In this document: positions 42,950 through 55,109 of the stretch, piece after piece
Position numbering within the stretch: position 1 is the first letter of the stretch
Layout: every line of letters begins with the position of its first letter
Assembly: GCA_002205965.3 (NCBI GenBank)
Contig: NADL03000523.1
Location: forward strand, 930,001 to 994,000
Length of the DNA stretch: 64,000 nucleotides
Reading direction: 5' to 3'
DNA from: Kappaphycus alvarezii
Lineage: Eukaryota; Rhodophyta; Florideophyceae; Gigartinales; Solieriaceae
The notes under the pieces: generated by a model
What the model was told of the DNA's origin: nothing
Database searches by the model: none
Seen by the model: only the letters and a program-made list of their open reading frames with translations
Position numbers and translations under genes: made by a program

Positions 42950-44770
42950 GCTATATCTGCTCACTGAAAGGAACTTGGATGAAAGCCAAGGTGACACCGC
43001 TGATTTATACACTCTGCCACGGATGCGCCTGTTTATGGTAAGTAAATCCTTGAAAGTTACGTATTGACATACATTTTGGGAAGGAGAGTTTAAATACTAT
43101 CACAATTGGTTTGACAGGTCTATATGATCTTCAACTTGAAAACTGTGGCTTCAAATATGGCTCACAAGTCCTCGCTTGTTCTCCAACCTCCAAGCCCCCG
43201 TTAATCTCCATGGACTAGTCACAGGTCGTCTTTGTTCTTTGTATAATTTTTTGTATTGAATTGAGTCATCATTCAAATACAAATTTGCTGTCTTACTTTT
43301 GTTTACTTAAACAATCTCTGTATTGTTGAAGCAACAGGCAACATGGAAATATTTACACCACATCGATGTCAAGATTGATTCTAAATCTACAAGACAGGTT
43401 GCCAAGATTGGAGTTCCAAAATTGGCTGTCAACTGATCTCTCGGTCTAGCAATACTTTCATGTTACAGAGACGGGTCAAACGCCCCGCAACTGTTCAGGT
43501 TGTTTAGAAATTCAGAATCGCAAATGCTTCCTCAAAAACGCTCTTGAAGAAGAAAAAAGGACTCTGGTGAGCTGTCACATCTCGTGACAAGTGATAATTC
43601 CTCAATTTTTACCGTGATAAGGCTTAGAACTGTAGGAAACGAAACATCCCATAAAAATCGCCAGTGCCAAATTTCGACTCATCCGACCCCCCTGGCTTCA
43701 CTTTCTATTGCAAGTCATATACTGACAATTTTAGCGATTATTAACACAAGACCTACTACACAGAACATTTTGGCTGTATTTTGTTAACTGTTTCTTTATG
43801 GAAGTGTGTGTTTCAATTACTTAACTCAAAGAAGCACTAAAAGTGCAACTTTGAGTTTGGCTGGAAGTTTCGAGACAGCAGAGGAATAAGTAATATTCCG
43901 GAACTCCAAATTTTATGAACTGTTGATTCTTTATATATTGAACAGGTGGTTGTGTGTTTTCGGAAAAAATGAACTTGAAAAAAGGATGTTTGTTATAAAA
44001 AATATACTGCTTTAATTGCATGAGGATGTTATCGTTTTGTGGAATATGTCGTGGACAGCATCGCAAGACAGAGTGAATATAAATGTCGGCGATGGGTTAC
44101 TCTTCATTTACAATACAGGCGATAGTATGGGAGAAAATGAGAGATTTCAGTACTGAAACGGCCACTTTTGATGACATTATAATATTTCAAAGCTCGCAAA
44201 GGATTTTGTAAAAGATTCGAACTGCCTGTACAAACTCTGATCTAAAGACCCTGTCTATTCACTGGGGAGGGGGAGGAAAAAATGAAGCCAGCTCAGCCAT
44301 CGAATATCCTGTGCGCGACAAAGTTTTTTTAGCACTATGAGATCTTCCAAATTGAAGAAACACTGAAAATCTCTAGAAATTTTGGCTTTATACCCTATTG
44401 GAAGATGGGATTAAATTTTTTTTTCAACAACGATCGTTCGGGATATCCCCAAACCTGAAGAGCAGGACCTCTAGGGATCGAATCGTGCGCATTGATCCCA
44501 GGCACTGACGTCATCAGGAGGGAAGAACAGAAGTAGTCGAGGCCACTTCCACATCGACGGAAATTGGAGAAGATAATTCAAGATACAATTTTCCGCGGAC
44601 TGCGAACCCGTATTATCCTCGAGAGTTACACCAGGCCTCACCATGAGGTCGCCAAAGAAGTTGGAGAACATAAAAGAAGCAACAACGTCATAGAGCCTCC
44701 GATCTCAAGGCCATCAGTTCCAAGATGTTTCTTGAGAGTATTGCGATCGCGCCCTTTGTTGCCCTAGCGA
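42950..44770. other. Spacer, with possible LINE 3' UTR at the right
   Basis: No gene. The GC-richer part at about 44480-44770 adjoins the C-terminal end of LINE copy F and may be its 3' untranslated region. Confidence 0.35.
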
Positions 44771-44772
44771 CG

Positions 44773-45613
44773 TTACAGCACACCATAGAAGTCAGATACA
44801 CGAGGAAAAGGGAGGGGATTTGGGTGCTTCACTGACTGGGGATGCAGCACGGTTATTTTTCGAAGCCTAAGGGGGGCTGGTCTGCGTATCAGAGAGTCTA
44901 AAATTGAGGCAGAGACATTAGGTATGACCTCACAAGGCTGGTACAAGACCAGTCGTGAGGCATCATGTTTCGGTGACGAAAGCGTCGCCGCAAGGTGTCT
45001 TTGCATAAAGAGAGATCGTTCCCGCCCGAACGCCTCCATGGCTTGCTCAGCGACGTTTCTGGCCACGTCTCAGCACCGCAAACGCGTCCGGGTGTCACCA
45101 TCCAAGAGTAGATATCGACCATAGGATCAGTCGGGGCCTGGCAAGTGGATATAAAGTCTTGATAACTCCTGAAATTTCACGCTTTCGCGGCGTTCAGATA
45201 TGCCAAAAGGTTGAAACATCGGGCCGGTTTGTTTGAGGGAGCAAGTGGATTGACGAATGTACCATCGAAAGGTCTCTGCCTCTAGTGCTCCCTATAGGCC
45301 CGATAATTGGTCCCATGTGATGTTGGCCATTGGGTTAGGGCTCCAAGACCAGTTGTCAGGCGGCCTCTGCTAAGTTAGACGTGAGAATTGTAGCCCTGTG
45401 GCCGTGACGGATCGATTCGCTCTCCGCCATGCAAGCAGTGCATGAAATGGTCACCGACGATGTTTAGGGTTTCTGGGCATTTATTGGGGACGAAGAGTGG
45501 TACCTGGCCGTAGCAATGAAACCAGGAAACAATATGTTTTAAGGCCTGAACATGGTGCGCAGCTTACCCATTATTCCGCCATGTGGCGGCCCATCGGCGA
45601 GCAAGAAGCTTAT
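44773..45613 (-). pseudogene. LINE copy F, C-terminal part
   Basis: Read on the minus strand: N-I-V-G-D-H-F-M-H-C-L-H-G-G-E-R-I (about 45440), then F-V-N-P-L-A-P-S-N-K-P-A-R-C-F-N, and at the end R-N-V-A-E-Q-A-M-E-A-F then L-F-M-Q-R-H-L-A-A-T-L. These parallel copy A (Y-G-N-H-L-L-H-C, F-V-N-P-L-A-P-S-H and L-L-Q-R-H-S-A-L-T). Frame changes and stops are present. The LINE is cut at 45614-45618 by the solo LTR. Confidence 0.7.
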
Positions 45614-45618
45614 CTGCT
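45614..45618. repeat. Target-site duplication CTGCT, left
   Basis: CTGCT lies immediately before the LTR start and again immediately after its end (46936-46940). It is an exact 5-bp duplication. Confidence 0.75.
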
Positions 45619-46935
45619 TAATAGGGGTAAATCGTCGAGAGAAGAGATACTCAGAACCAATTACCCCAAGAAGGAAGTGTTGCAAGCGACAAAGTGCTAC
45701 CGTGGTATAGTTGAACTAACAAAAAGAAGTGGATAAGGAAGAAAGTTGAGAGGGCTACAAGCCAGCATGGAAGGGGCAGGGTCTACCACTGATGATCAGC
45801 GACCAGCGTAGGAAAGAGTTTTATTGGGTCTGAATTTGACTCTCAACTTCCTACTATTCGGGACTTGACTTGAAGTTGTCTGCCAGCTTGCTTGATCTCC
45901 ACAAGAGGAAGCTGTTTACTCAGCTTATATAGACTTTTGGCTAACTCTAAAGTCTCAAAAAAACATACTAAGAGCCATAAAATGCATCAATTGGAATCAT
46001 TTGAACGAGAAAGACTAACAGCAGATACTATCAGGATAAATATCTAGATTCCTTCCAAAATATCTTAGTCCTCTATATCAGAGCCAAACAGTTCCCCCAA
46101 AATATCCATTTCACCCAGGCAGTCCCCATAATATCAACTAACGGCTTAGAATTCTCCATTGCCTCTTGCAAAATATCACTGGGGATGCTCCAATCCGGTT
46201 CCGGAGTCGGGACCACCTGGTCCATATTTTCAGGCCCCTCCCCCACTATACGAGCACTTTCCATGTCTCTCTCCCCCTCATCCCCCTAATCCTCCTCTTC
46301 CTCTTCTTCACATCTCTCCTCATCTACGTCAGAGCAGTCAAAGATCACAATTACTCCCTCAGTCTCCCCTTCGTTCTCCATAGGGACCCCTCCACTGTTG
46401 TACACTAGTGCCTTCCACGGGTCCGTCCAGTCCTCATCTTATTCCTCCTCTTCCTCCTCCTCTTCGTCTGCCTCTTCCGCCTGCTCGAAGCAGTTACAGC
46501 GGACCCACTCCCGAACGCGTTCCCGGTCCAATCTTCTACAGTAATCATCGTCATCGGTTGGACCATTTGCCATCAGGGCCAGAGCGTTGAGTGGACAATG
46601 GCCTCGGCATGACTTGGTAACTTGGTAATTGTGAGGGAAGGGCGGAGGTTGATCATGTTAAGGGCCAAAAAAGGGGTGAGCCGATGGGGTAGTTGATGGC
46701 GGGGGTTGCCTCAACGACGTCGATTTCGAACTTTAAATACTGTGACGTCTTCGAAAAGTATGCGACCTTGGACCTGTACTGACATCAATTAATGACACCG
46801 TGTCTTAAAATAAAATAATGAACCCATGAATTTGCCACACTCATCCAAATTAAAAGCATCTTGCAAATTCCGATACTGTATCCAAATTTGGTCCTCTTCT
46901 AGATTTTTTTTCGTGTGCAATTTTTGCGCACATCA
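45619..46935 (-). mobile_element. Solo LTR of the gypsy family
   Basis: About 1317 bp, collinear with the 3' LTR at 7774-9165 and ending in the same GCGCACATCA. CTGCT flanks both ends, and the LINE frame continues on both sides. An element inserted here and its two LTRs recombined to leave one. It contains the TATTTAAA box (46732-46739) and pieces of the acidic ORF, for example 46073-46264. It has more changes than the 7774-15819 LTRs, so it is older. Confidence 0.85.
46073..46264 (-). pseudogene. Acidic LTR ORF, C-terminal remnant
   Basis: Keeps D-Q-V-V-P-T-P-E-P-D and Q-E-A-M-E-N-S-K-P-L, matching the ORF at 8224-8607. It is a broken copy inside the solo LTR. Confidence 0.5.
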
Positions 46936-46940
46936 CTGCT

Positions 46941-47183
46941 CCAATCGTCAGGGAGTTTACGTTCTTGAGCCGCTTCGTGAATTGCATCCGTTATTTTGTT
47001 TTGCCAGGATGGGTTGTGGGAGCCAAAGGCGCTGAAGAGAACTACCTTCGACGGCGGACGAGAGGCAGACCTTACCCTGTAGGCGTGGTGCTTCCGTGTA
47101 GCGTTGAATCGGAACTTTCGATGCCACGTCCTAGGGCACACAGAAGGAATGCCAATACGGAATTGAGGAAGGAAGTAGACCAA
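46941..47183 (-). pseudogene. LINE copy F, upstream part
   Basis: L-F-S-A-F-G-S-H-N-P-S-W-Q-N-K-I-T-D-A-I-H-E-A-A-Q parallels F-S-N-F-Y-S-S-N-P-P-S-Q-K-K-L-T-D-T-I-H-M-A-A-Q of copy A (from about 3480). It abuts the solo LTR's right target duplication. LINE homology may reach further right, to about 47500, but I cannot show it. Confidence 0.65.
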
Positions 47184-47544
47184 TCTTTATTGAAGGAGGA
47201 AAGGGGTCACCCGGGAGTGGCCAGGACTAGGGATCTACAAGTAACTGCGTGTGCCGTGAGATGCATGGTGAGGGACGAGATCGCAGTGAGGAGGCGGAGG
47301 TGCAGTTCTTCAGTAGTCGAACTCGTACCGTGGAAGGAAAATGTTTACGTACAGCAATACAGCAACGACCGATGTGGGAGGCTAGCAAGGCGAGCAGTGC
47401 CCCATTGCGCCGCATTCCGGCAGTTTTGCTATAAATCATGCACAGTTGTTCTGCATTACAGTAGCCACGGCTTCCCTCAACTGTAAGCATACAGGCCGTT
47501 CTTGGTCTACAGTCCAGGACACTCCAAAATGAACTTTGACTTGC

Positions 47545-48975
47545 TCAAACAACACGCTGCGACATTTGCGCCTTGAAGCACTCACTCCGCCCACTTTGCA
47601 CAAACTTGATCGAGTCCCCGACCGCTACCGCCTTGAACTTGCGATCACAACCGGGCAGTCGTTTCAAGCAAAAGCTGCCCATCTGCCTCTTTTCCACCAA
47701 CTTTAATCCTACCAAGTCCTCGATTGTCACCGACGGTAACAGTCCATGCACCTCGACCTTTGCATCTTCTCTACCAAACATCTGGTACGGCCCATCCCCC
47801 AAACCCCGCAACCGCACCAGCCCCGCAACCGACAACGATATCAGCGACAACGCATTCAAATGCGTCATATCCACCCGTCGTCGACCATCCTGCCCTTTGA
47901 TACTTTCATACAGCTCCATACTCACATGACTCAGGCCATACTCCAGCGTCCAAATAACTCGCTCAAGGCACGAGACAGACCACGACGACTCGACAAAGTC
48001 GTTGCAACAATTCCGCGTTATATCCCACATCATCAAATCCTTGGTCAATCCCTCATGGCCGTCCGACACGCACCCAACAAACCGCACAAACCGCAGCTCA
48101 CGATCCACCAGTAAAATCTGCTCCAACTCACTTCCCTTACTTCGCACCAGATCCCATCCCGGTTCCGGGTGACACTTGTCAAACACGAAAAACATCACCA
48201 ACGATAACGCACCGTACACGCAACGATCCTCCTCCTTCCAGTGACCATTCATGTAATAGGCTTCAAAACCCGCGCCGCGCGCATGGAACAGCGCGTACAT
48301 GGCTAGGGTAGATTCGTATAGATTTTGGGGGACGTATTTGAAATTTGTGCGTCGTTGGCCGAATCGTATGTACCATACGTTGCCGTAGGATAGCATTTGG
48401 GTCGACCATTTTCGAAGAAAGCGTGAGATGTGTGTTGCGGGGCTTTGCTCCACGTCTTGCAGGAGCTGTAAAAGTTTCTTAAAGACAAGCCGAAACTTTT
48501 CCGAAGCCTCTGCTCTTTGTCTGATGGTTTTCACAATTTCCTTTAGTTTTATTGCGGTCCCTTCTGGATCGCGGTCTAGCCATACGAGAATGGCTACTAT
48601 TTTGGTGAATGCCGCGAAGAGTGACATGCATAGCAGCATTCCGATGCGAGTGAGGTGCGATGGGTACACATACTCGTAGCTGTCAGTTTCGAAAGAGGGA
48701 CGGTTCAGCCACTCTTGAAAAAGATCCTTTTCTTCGACTCCGACCTCCTTTGTTGCTCCTGTTTTCAATATCTTGGACCTTTTTGTGAAACGACTTGGGC
48801 TGCGTACTAGCCGAAGTACCAGACAGCGTATCACGGATATGATTTCAAGGAGCAAATACAGGTGTAGTGCGCAATGGGCTGCAAGGTTGAACCAGAACAT
48901 CCAAAAAGGTGTCGGAGAGAGAGGGTAGCCGCCCTTTTCTTCTGGACGATCAGGCGTTAGTGAGCTGGAGTTCAT
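47545..48975 (-). CDS. Hypothetical membrane protein
   Basis: The frame is open from 49128, but its first codons are non-ATG; the first in-frame ATG is at 48975, giving 476 residues. I do not recognise the family. Visible are a long hydrophobic stretch (about 24-57, F-W-M-F-W-F-N then L-Y-L-L-L-E-I-I-S-V-I) and a second (about 111-133, I-G-M-L-L-C-M then I-V-A-I-L-V-W-L). A basic helical region with a coiled-coil look follows (about 140-190). The large soluble part after it has H-A-R-G-A-G-F-E-A-Y-Y and C-V-Y-G-A-L-S-L-V-M-F-F. The clean frame, GC-richer base use than its neighbours and lack of transposon motifs suggest a real host gene without introns. It lies beside LINE copy F with no partner gene visible. 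Confidence 0.65.
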   Translation of the reverse strand: MNSSSLTPDRPEEKGGYPLSPTPFWMFWFNLAAHCALHLYLLLEIISVIRCLVLRLVRSPSRFTKRSKILKTGATKEVGVEEKDLFQEWLNRPSFETDSYEYVYPSHLTRIGMLLCMSLFAAFTKIVAILVWLDRDPEGTAIKLKEIVKTIRQRAEASEKFRLVFKKLLQLLQDVEQSPATHISRFLRKWSTQMLSYGNVWYIRFGQRRTNFKYVPQNLYESTLAMYALFHARGAGFEAYYMNGHWKEEDRCVYGALSLVMFFVFDKCHPEPGWDLVRSKGSELEQILLVDRELRFVRFVGCVSDGHEGLTKDLMMWDITRNCCNDFVESSWSVSCLERVIWTLEYGLSHVSMELYESIKGQDGRRRVDMTHLNALSLISLSVAGLVRLRGLGDGPYQMFGREDAKVEVHGLLPSVTIEDLVGLKLVEKRQMGSFCLKRLPGCDRKFKAVAVGDSIKFVQSGRSECFKAQMSQRVV

Positions 48976-49139
48976 ATTTCGCGGTTTGTGTTTGAATGGC
49001 CACAGCAATGCGGTTCGAGAAGTATCGGGTAGCGCATGTTGGATTTTTGCAGTACTTGAGCGCTCTCGATTGGGAGTTTGGCGCCAGGAGACTGCGGCTT
49101 GAATCAACTTGGACGATGATCGAATCAAACGGTGCCATG

Positions 49140-52100
49140 CAATAATACTTTACTCGGTGGATTCATGATGAAAAGGTTAAAGAACGGTGGACGGCTATTC
49201 GAGTCGCAGTTTGACATCGGACAACCGTATGGCGATCATTACTTGGTGGTAATTTCTCAACCGTGACGCGGTGGTTTGCAGAGAAATGTGGAGCAATGCT
49301 GTTTATCCAAATGATGCAAATTTATTTATCAGCAGCGTCTGTTAACTCCCATCAACGAATAATTGCGTGACAATTGGACAACCACAATAGGATGACTTGA
49401 GTATTCAAAAAACGCAGACAGCACACTTCACAGAAAACCGCATTGTAAGCAACACAAGAAACTAAGCTGCCCTTTGAAAAGCTTATTTTGAAAGCCCACA
49501 TCTTCGACATTCTCAAAGTCAACCCCAACTTCGGTTGCCATCGATGATGTGAAACTTCCGTTTCACCCTCTTAACAGCCCCGTCGCACTCCCAAACCGCA
49601 TTTTACACAGAAATATCTACGCCCTAAGACCTCGATAAAGATTCCAGGCAGCCCTAGTAGAGGTCATCGGAAACCTGCTCGGTATTTCAACACCCAAAGA
49701 ATCAAAGTAATCTTTTACTTGTTTGTTTTCCAATTAACTTTGGCGAGCCATGGGTTACTTCAAAGAATGATGAGATATTGCAAAAAGAAGCCCTTATTTA
49801 AACTGCGATGGAGAATTCCAGAACTCTTTGGACACTTTCACATGAAAGAATGTCATAGCAATATTTTGGCGCCCAGATTGGAGGTAGCTTCGTGTCTGAT
49901 TTTTCTTTATGGAAGCATTCTTCTTACATGTTGAAAAGGACAAAATTGTACCTCAAGCAATGATTGAAAACGAGGTTTTAACCGAGAAAAGTATTGTATG
50001 CCTGATGTCGCAACAATCAAGTTTCGGAGATGGGATTAGAGATAAATGCAAAATTCTATCAAAGTCTGGAAATATTCTATTGTCTGTATCATTCCATACA
50101 TTGAACCTCCAATGTGGGGTTAAATTTCAGCAGCCTGCGTACAGATGAGCTCTTGAAACGCTTTAAAGCTCCAGGCAACACGTGGGAGATTTTTAATTTT
50201 TAAAACAGAGCTTCCTCTTGCTGCCGCTTGAAGTCCCGTAAAGTGAAGAACTCGTTAGAGTTGGCGCAACATATGAAACAAACTACCTCAATTTGTCATC
50301 TAAATTCCACAGCTATAAAGAAAATACTCTCTTTTGCTCTCCTGTAGAAATACTTTGGCACCCACAAAAGTGTGCACTTTATAGTGTTGAAAAAGTACTA
50401 CCACACTTTGTTGAAAATGCTGTAGTTTAGTATCTTTCCGCGATAGCACTGTACTAATAAGATCGAATATACAGTATCTTCCAAGAGTAGAACACAACTT
50501 TTCATTCATTTTAGGACAAACCTCTTTCTCATATGAATATTTACTTTACTGTACCGACTGAAAAATGGGCGCGTAAATATTTGTTAAAAAAATTACTCTT
50601 GAAACGTAAAACTTTAGTAAATAGAGGTGAAGTAGCTTCAAATCTGCACAGCTTCGGCGGAAGCGTCCACTTGTAGACACCGTACTGAAAAGGTAAGTAA
50701 GATGAAGCAAATTGACATAAAACCGTAGGAAGCCGGGTTATGAAAAGTGCTTGGTTCTATGGCCACTGTCAAAATTACCGAAAACGTTGTGAGCAAGGTC
50801 CACTGCAGTTGAAAGTACATTTTAGGATGTAAAATAACAGAAGTATATTTTTTCAACAAAAATTTGTTCTACGGTTTATCTTATATGAAAGGAATGATCC
50901 AAATTTCCTCATATCAATATGAGCTAGTTATTAGGGGTCATTGTATATCCCTATTTCCAAAATGGAAATATAATCAAAATTTCCTTATCATGTGTGATTG
51001 CTCGTTTCCATGGAGTTCGAGCCCTGCAAACCTACCCAAAAAGAAGCTCCAACAGTTACACGGCGCTCAGGCGATTAGAAACTGCTCATCGGGCAAAAAG
51101 GAGAAGGTTAAAGAAATTGGGGCAGAAATGAATCATCATATCTGGGCACATATCATTGCATGACCCTCATGGTTCGTAATACATTAAATAGAACCAGTTT
51201 TTGTAAGATGCGCTTAAAGTTATATTTCACCCGAAAGACGACATGGCAAGCCAAAAGATAATTCTGAAGATTCACTTTCGAGGCAAAATATTCTTTAGAC
51301 ATGTTTCTATAGATGCAAAAAACATACTTAATGCATCTTATACTTCTATGCCTCTTCCCCTTACTCTATCCCAAAAAGTTTCCGGGACGCCTGCTCAATC
51401 TTTATTCAAAAAGCACATCTTATATTGTATCTTTCACCGCAGAGAGCGCACCTATCCTTACATATGAAGATGAGACTTATGACAAAAGGACCTCTTTGAT
51501 CCCTGGAGCGACTAAATGTAGACATCTGATTCGCTGTAACGATAGAATTTATGTTTATTCGACGTATACTAAACATAGTGTGATATTAAATCGTGTTGCC
51601 TTTCATTTGAATCCAAAACGTTATTACAAGAAGTTATATGCCCCTTAAGTTTCTTATAAAGATCCAATGCTTTACAATTGTTGCAAATGTGGCCCATAAT
51701 CATAAAATTTCGGTCCCTGCTACCTATTGTTTCATATAAAGTCAGTTAAATGTCGTATATGACATTCTCAATGGATTTTGTGCAAAATATAAACAAATAG
51801 AAGTATCTTTTGGCTTTCCTGTACACAGAAAATCTTACAAGAAGGGTCAAGTTTCGAATTCTCCACCTAGGTATAAAACTGAAAAAAAAATTAGGAAAAA
51901 AATATTTTGCCCAGGAAAGTATAATTCACAACCAGTTACCATAAAATTTGCTCCCGTTTTTTGTAAATCGAGCTCCGCGATTTCGAGAATCTTCACCTAC
52001 TTTGGTGACATTTGAATCGCAGGTTATAAAAGAAAAGGATTCTCGCTGGTAAAGACAAGTAATAAAATAAAAATTCATGACCCAGGATCATGATCTTGTA

Positions 52101-54340
52101 AAATAATTTGTTGAAATCCAAAAAGCGTTTCCAACTCAAGCTACACTTATTACAAAATTTATTCGAAAATCTGAAAAAATTCTGATGGAAAACTGCTGAT
52201 TATCTCATGTTTCAGAGCAGTTGACAAAATGAAAAATAGATCAATAAGATATTTTTCGTCCCCCTCCATTTCGAGATTGGGTTCTTAATGTGTTAAATAA
52301 CTTGGATATGCCAGCATACTAGTATTGCAGTCGAAATTATTCCCATTACTGCATGAATCCAGTAACTAACCTTTGAACAGCTTTAAATAAATTATATCCT
52401 TGCGTCAGGGAAGCCGAGTATCTCGCAATCGCACACAAGTAGCTGAAATACCACAAAAGCTTGAATTGTAAAAACTCCCATTGGGCATAATTTCGATCAA
52501 AATGAAAACAAACGGAAAAATTCTTGCTTATGCTTACCATTGGTTAATTATCATATAATTAAAATAATTAATATTATATTCATTTTATTCATGTAAATAA
52601 GATTAAATTATGGCGTTTAATTTTCTAGAAGAGGAGATCTGGATGACATCATATCTCTATCAGATAATGGGCAATAAAAATATCATTTCTATCTTCACTT
52701 CTGTAGAAAACTCCAAATCCAAAAATTCCGCTAACAGCAAATCCAGACATTAAATGTACCAATCACAAAAACTGTGTAGTCTCACTTTTTTTCTTAGAAA
52801 AATGTAACCTGAGAAAACTATCACATTTCATTGCAGAACTGAAGATCAAATATCTGATATCCTAACATAGTCGCTGCTCCGTAAAACTTTTAAAACAATC
52901 TGAGGTAAACTCGATTGTCCTCTCTCCGATGACTCTTCTTGTGTTGTACGAAGTGTGTATATTTAAGTTTTTTATATCTTTATATTTACTGGGCGTGCTA
53001 GAATCAGAAGAATTATTTTGTACACTTGTGGTGCATACTGCTCTATAGCTAATAATTAAATTGCTCGCCATACTGAAACTCCGTAGCCAACCTACTGCAG
53101 AATTTGACCATTACTGCCGGTGCTTATCTGGGTTTTGAGATCATATTTTCTCAACATTTGGCTATAATGTCAAACTTGTCTCACATCTTGTACAAAAATA
53201 TATAGACTGGACCATAGCTTCGGTAGAACACATCCTGTAAGAATATTGTACTCGAGCTGATCTAGAATCTTGGAGCTAGTAAAACTTCGACACCACGATC
53301 TTTCTTTTCACCTCTCCATCTCGGCCCTTCTCTCATTCTTATCTCTCTCTTCTCTCTTCCTAATAATGTTTTCTCATACTATCTTCTCATTTCCTCCGGT
53401 CTCTCATGCCTAAATTTTAATTCTGTGCAACACGTGATTATATATTTGAATAAGAAATGCAACTCATTCAATTTGGAGATGTTTTCTCTTTCAAGTCACA
53501 TTCTTCACCTCTAAACCGAGAATATTATCTGTCAAAAGGAAACTAGGAGTACCATGTGATTCAATTTATTCAGAAAAAACTTTCAGAGCCCCAGCTTGCC
53601 TCAAAGAAAACATTTGAAAATTTTCGTTTCAAAGCGCAAGGAGAAAGTAGTTTCTGATGTTTTCTCAGTTTTTCTTCAAAAATTTGACGTTTTAACCATT
53701 TAATTTCTTTCCTCTAGATTAATTTCAGCTTTAAATCATCAGCGGCTACGTGTCTCGGAAGAAGAAACGACTGAAATTTTCTGAGAGGCTTTTGGAACAA
53801 TTATGCTAGTATTTTTTTCCTTAATGAGCATATTCGGTAATGAAAGGACATTACAATATTTGTCTCGTAGAATCTTTAATTAATTTCGGTCTTAAAAGGA
53901 TATTCATCCTTCCTAAGACCATGCAAAAGTGCTGTTATCATAAGAAAGTTCCTCTTATAGTTTTTTCATGAGAAAATTGGGCGTGAGGTTTGAAGAAGGA
54001 ATGTTGCAGGGGCCTTTGCTTAGGAACAGGAATGTGAATATATGAGCGTACTTATAAATTTGCCGAAACTGAACAAATATTATTTAGAATATGATCTGAA
54101 GCATGTCTCGAAAAAAATTTATCACCCAAAATTAAATAGATTATATTGAATTAGTGAAGAAGCATTAAATAATCCATGGAGAACTTAAAGAATTCTTAAC
54201 GTCGATAATTCCAATTTGTACTGCGGTGAAAGTATTTTATGAAAAAACTTTTTCGTAAAAATTTTTATCTGAACCGAAGAAAAGACGAGAAAACGAGAAA
54301 ATGGGTTTCGGTAGTAGCAATTAACATTAATCTTTAAAAT
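49140..54340. other. AT-rich gene-free spacer
   Basis: Short open frames only, none with motifs. The 49140-49250 part should include the promoter of the membrane protein gene. A 25-bp match to the motif at 15900 lies at 50481-50505. Confidence 0.4.
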
Positions 54341-54670
54341 TACCTTTAGCAAAGTCCAAAATAGACTGTTCCAATTCGATGGTCTGCAAGATACATTGAT
54401 TTAAATTGTATTTCATAAAATTTTTTGCAAGTTTGAGCTAAAAATGAATTTACGCTTTGAAAATTGTGGCCCTTCTTGTGTTCATTTATACGAACTTGCA
54501 TTCTAATTTTGATGTAGAGGCAAACTTTTTTATTTGATTTTTCTCTTTTCGATTTTTTCTTTTTGATATATTCATTTCGTTTTCTCATTAAATCAAGACG
54601 CGCTTCTAACTCAAGAATTACAACTTCAATTTAATCCGAGCAAGATGAGGTATTCAATTTTGATTACCTA

Positions 54671-55105
54671 CTAATATTTCAAGGCCATAATGCGATTCTC
54701 CGCAGCCCTTTGGGGCTTTATTTTGAATGAGTTTCGAAGCATCGTTTCTAATCCTGACTGTATAGCTGTTGTCCTTATTCTTTGTCCTGTTCTTTCGGCT
54801 CGGTAAATGATTGAAGATGGTTCCGAATCCGTTGCAAGTAACTTTGCGCATATTACAGGTACACATGTAGATCTAGCCTTAGTAACCTTAGCATCATAGG
54901 CCATTCGACGTTCACACCAGTGACATATGCTTATCGGAGCTCTCGAAGTAGGTATGTAAGCGCAGTTGGCAATAGGAACCCCTGGAGGATCGATCTTTAA
55001 AATTAAATGACGTGGCGCAAGTGTAGTAAGTCTAAACCCTATCCACACTTGAGCTTGAATCCCCACTTGTAGTTCTTGAACCTTAATTTTAAATTTTATT
55101 GACAT
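54671..55105 (-). CDS. Possible ORF with C-x2-C motif
   Basis: A 144-codon frame from an ATG at 55105, in a GC-richer patch. Midway it reads A-P-I-S-I-C-H-W-C-E-R-R then D-A-K-V-T-K-A-R-S-T-C. A Cys pair followed by E-R-R and Lys/Arg is faintly like the Cys motif next to the DNA-binding part of fungal Spt23/Mga2-type factors, but this is weak. The last third looks like noncoding frame, so it may be a decayed exon. Confidence 0.25.
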   Translation of the reverse strand: MSIKFKIKVQELQVGIQAQVWIGFRLTTLAPRHLILKIDPPGVPIANCAYIPTSRAPISICHWCERRMAYDAKVTKARSTCVPVICAKLLATDSEPSSIIYRAERTGQRIRTTAIQSGLETMLRNSFKIKPQRAAENRIMALKY

Positions 55106-55109
55106 CCTT

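Noticed and set aside
46965-47486. A 173-codon plus-strand ORF.
   Set aside because: The opposite strand carries LINE homology at 46941-47183 and the plus frame has no recognisable motif.
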